A stretch of 12,595 nucleotides of DNA, taken from Candidatus Peregrinibacteria bacterium CG11_big_fil_rev_8_21_14_0_20_46_8. Lineage in GTDB: Bacteria; Patescibacteriota; Gracilibacteria; UBA1369; UM-FILTER-53-11. Where the stretch lies: positions 1 to 12,595 of the forward strand of contig PCVQ01000038.1 in assembly GCA_002796025.1 (NCBI GenBank). The letters are read 5' to 3'. Below the pieces are notes generated by a model. The model was not told where the DNA came from, ran no database searches, and saw only the letters and a list, made by a program, of their open reading frames with translations. Positions 12,214 to 12,595 of the stretch are shown in pieces. The translations under genes were made by a program, and so were the position numbers. Each line of letters starts with the position of its first letter. Within the stretch, counting starts at the first letter, position 1.

Positions 12214-12595
12214 ATGAAATCGTGCCTGCGCTGTCATCAATCGTTCGAAATTACAGATAGCGACCGCTCATTCTATAGCGAGCTCGATGTGCCGGAGCCG
12301 ACACAGTGTCCACAGTGTCGGGAGATCCGCAGGCTCATTTGGCGTAACGAACGAACGCTCTATAAACGGAAATGCGATGCAACCGGCAAAGAGATTATCA
12401 GCGTATTCCATAACGACGCCCCTTTTCCGGTTTACGATAACGAGTACTGGTACGGTGATGGATGGAGTGCACTTGAATATGGTCGTGCTTACGACTTTAG
12501 CCGGCCATTTTTTGAGCAGTTTCAAGAATTAATGCACGCGGTGCCACAACTCTCCCGCTCCGCTATAAATAATCAAAACTGCAACTATGTGAATC
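12214..12595 (+). CDS. Zinc-ribbon protein of a Patescibacteria family, N-terminal part (partial)
   Basis: 127 residues up to the window edge, without a stop. Residues 4-7 (CLRC) and 32-35 (CPQC) form a zinc ribbon. It is followed by the family signature RNERTLYKRKCDATGKEIIS (44-63), an FPVYDNEYWYGDGW segment (71-84) and YGRAYDFSRPFFEQFQEL (about 89-106), all of which I recall from a widespread Patescibacteria family of roughly 500 residues with an interior full of Cys pairs and a C-terminal zinc ribbon like the one at the left edge of this window. Molecular function is unknown to me; zinc binding and perhaps nucleic-acid binding are plausible. The ATG is fixed by the leaderless promoter. Confidence 0.8.
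   Translation, partial: MKSCLRCHQSFEITDSDRSFYSELDVPEPTQCPQCREIRRLIWRNERTLYKRKCDATGKEIISVFHNDAPFPVYDNEYWYGDGWSALEYGRAYDFSRPFFEQFQELMHAVPQLSRSAINNQNCNYVN

Noticed and set aside
1..12595. Window as a small circular molecule, with the two zinc-ribbon pieces being one gene
   Set aside because: The pieces are the first 127 and last 80 residues of a family of roughly 500 residues; joining them would lack the whole middle, so they are more likely two separate genes cut by the window.
1..12595. CRISPR array, tRNA or rRNA genes
   Set aside because: No regularly spaced direct repeats, tRNA T-arm and acceptor combination, or rRNA signature was seen on either strand.

Overview
The window looks like a chromosomal segment of a Patescibacteria (Candidate Phyla Radiation) bacterium, about 45-50% G+C by eye. 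The evidence is: a zinc-ribbon protein family that I know mainly from these genomes, cut at both window ends; a compact type IV pilus cluster with many prepilin-like genes; and host genes with no Shine-Dalgarno (SD) sequence, several with a TACAAT-like -10 box so close to the ATG that the mRNA should be leaderless. Finer taxonomy cannot be read from the window.

Layout. 1-243 is the C-terminal end of the zinc-ribbon protein. 244-882 is an AbrB-type antitoxin / RelE-ParE-type toxin pair with a repeated-half-site operator. 875-2383 (minus strand) is a thioredoxin-NHL repeat protein of the NHLRC2 type, overlapping the toxin tail to tail. 2384-2620 is non-coding. 2621-4818 is a 2.2-kb unit bounded by a perfect 16-bp inverted repeat. 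4868-5767 is an EamA/DMT-type permease. 5846-12140 is the pilus cluster: PilB-type ATPase, PilC-type platform protein, four minor pseudopilins (one fused to a beta-propeller) and a PilA-type pilin with its own promoter. A good intrinsic terminator follows. 12214 to the end is the N-terminal part of a second zinc-ribbon family member.

The most interesting part is 2621-4818. Its coding part is clearly more G+C-rich than the flanks. Its genes, unlike the neighbours, have strong SD sequences (GGGGAGGGG, AAGGAG, AAAGGA, AAGGAGG). It encodes a two-helix small membrane protein, a 41-residue one-helix peptide and an NhaA-type Na+(Li+)/H+ antiporter, followed by a short ORF that seems to be the broken start of a fourth gene. 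In front lies about 250 bases able to form several RNA stems, including two hairpins whose loops are perfectly complementary (a kissing loop), with the SD of the first gene lying in and next to one stem. I read this as a laterally acquired, ion-responsive antiporter cassette under a riboswitch-like leader, perhaps mobile through its 16-bp terminal repeats although it carries no transposase.

How the genes fit together. The pilus genes form one tight transcription unit (gaps of 2-10 bases and a 4-base overlap), with the abundant major pilin separately promoted at the end. The other modules (toxin-antitoxin, NHLRC2-like, cation cassette, permease) are independent units packed between.
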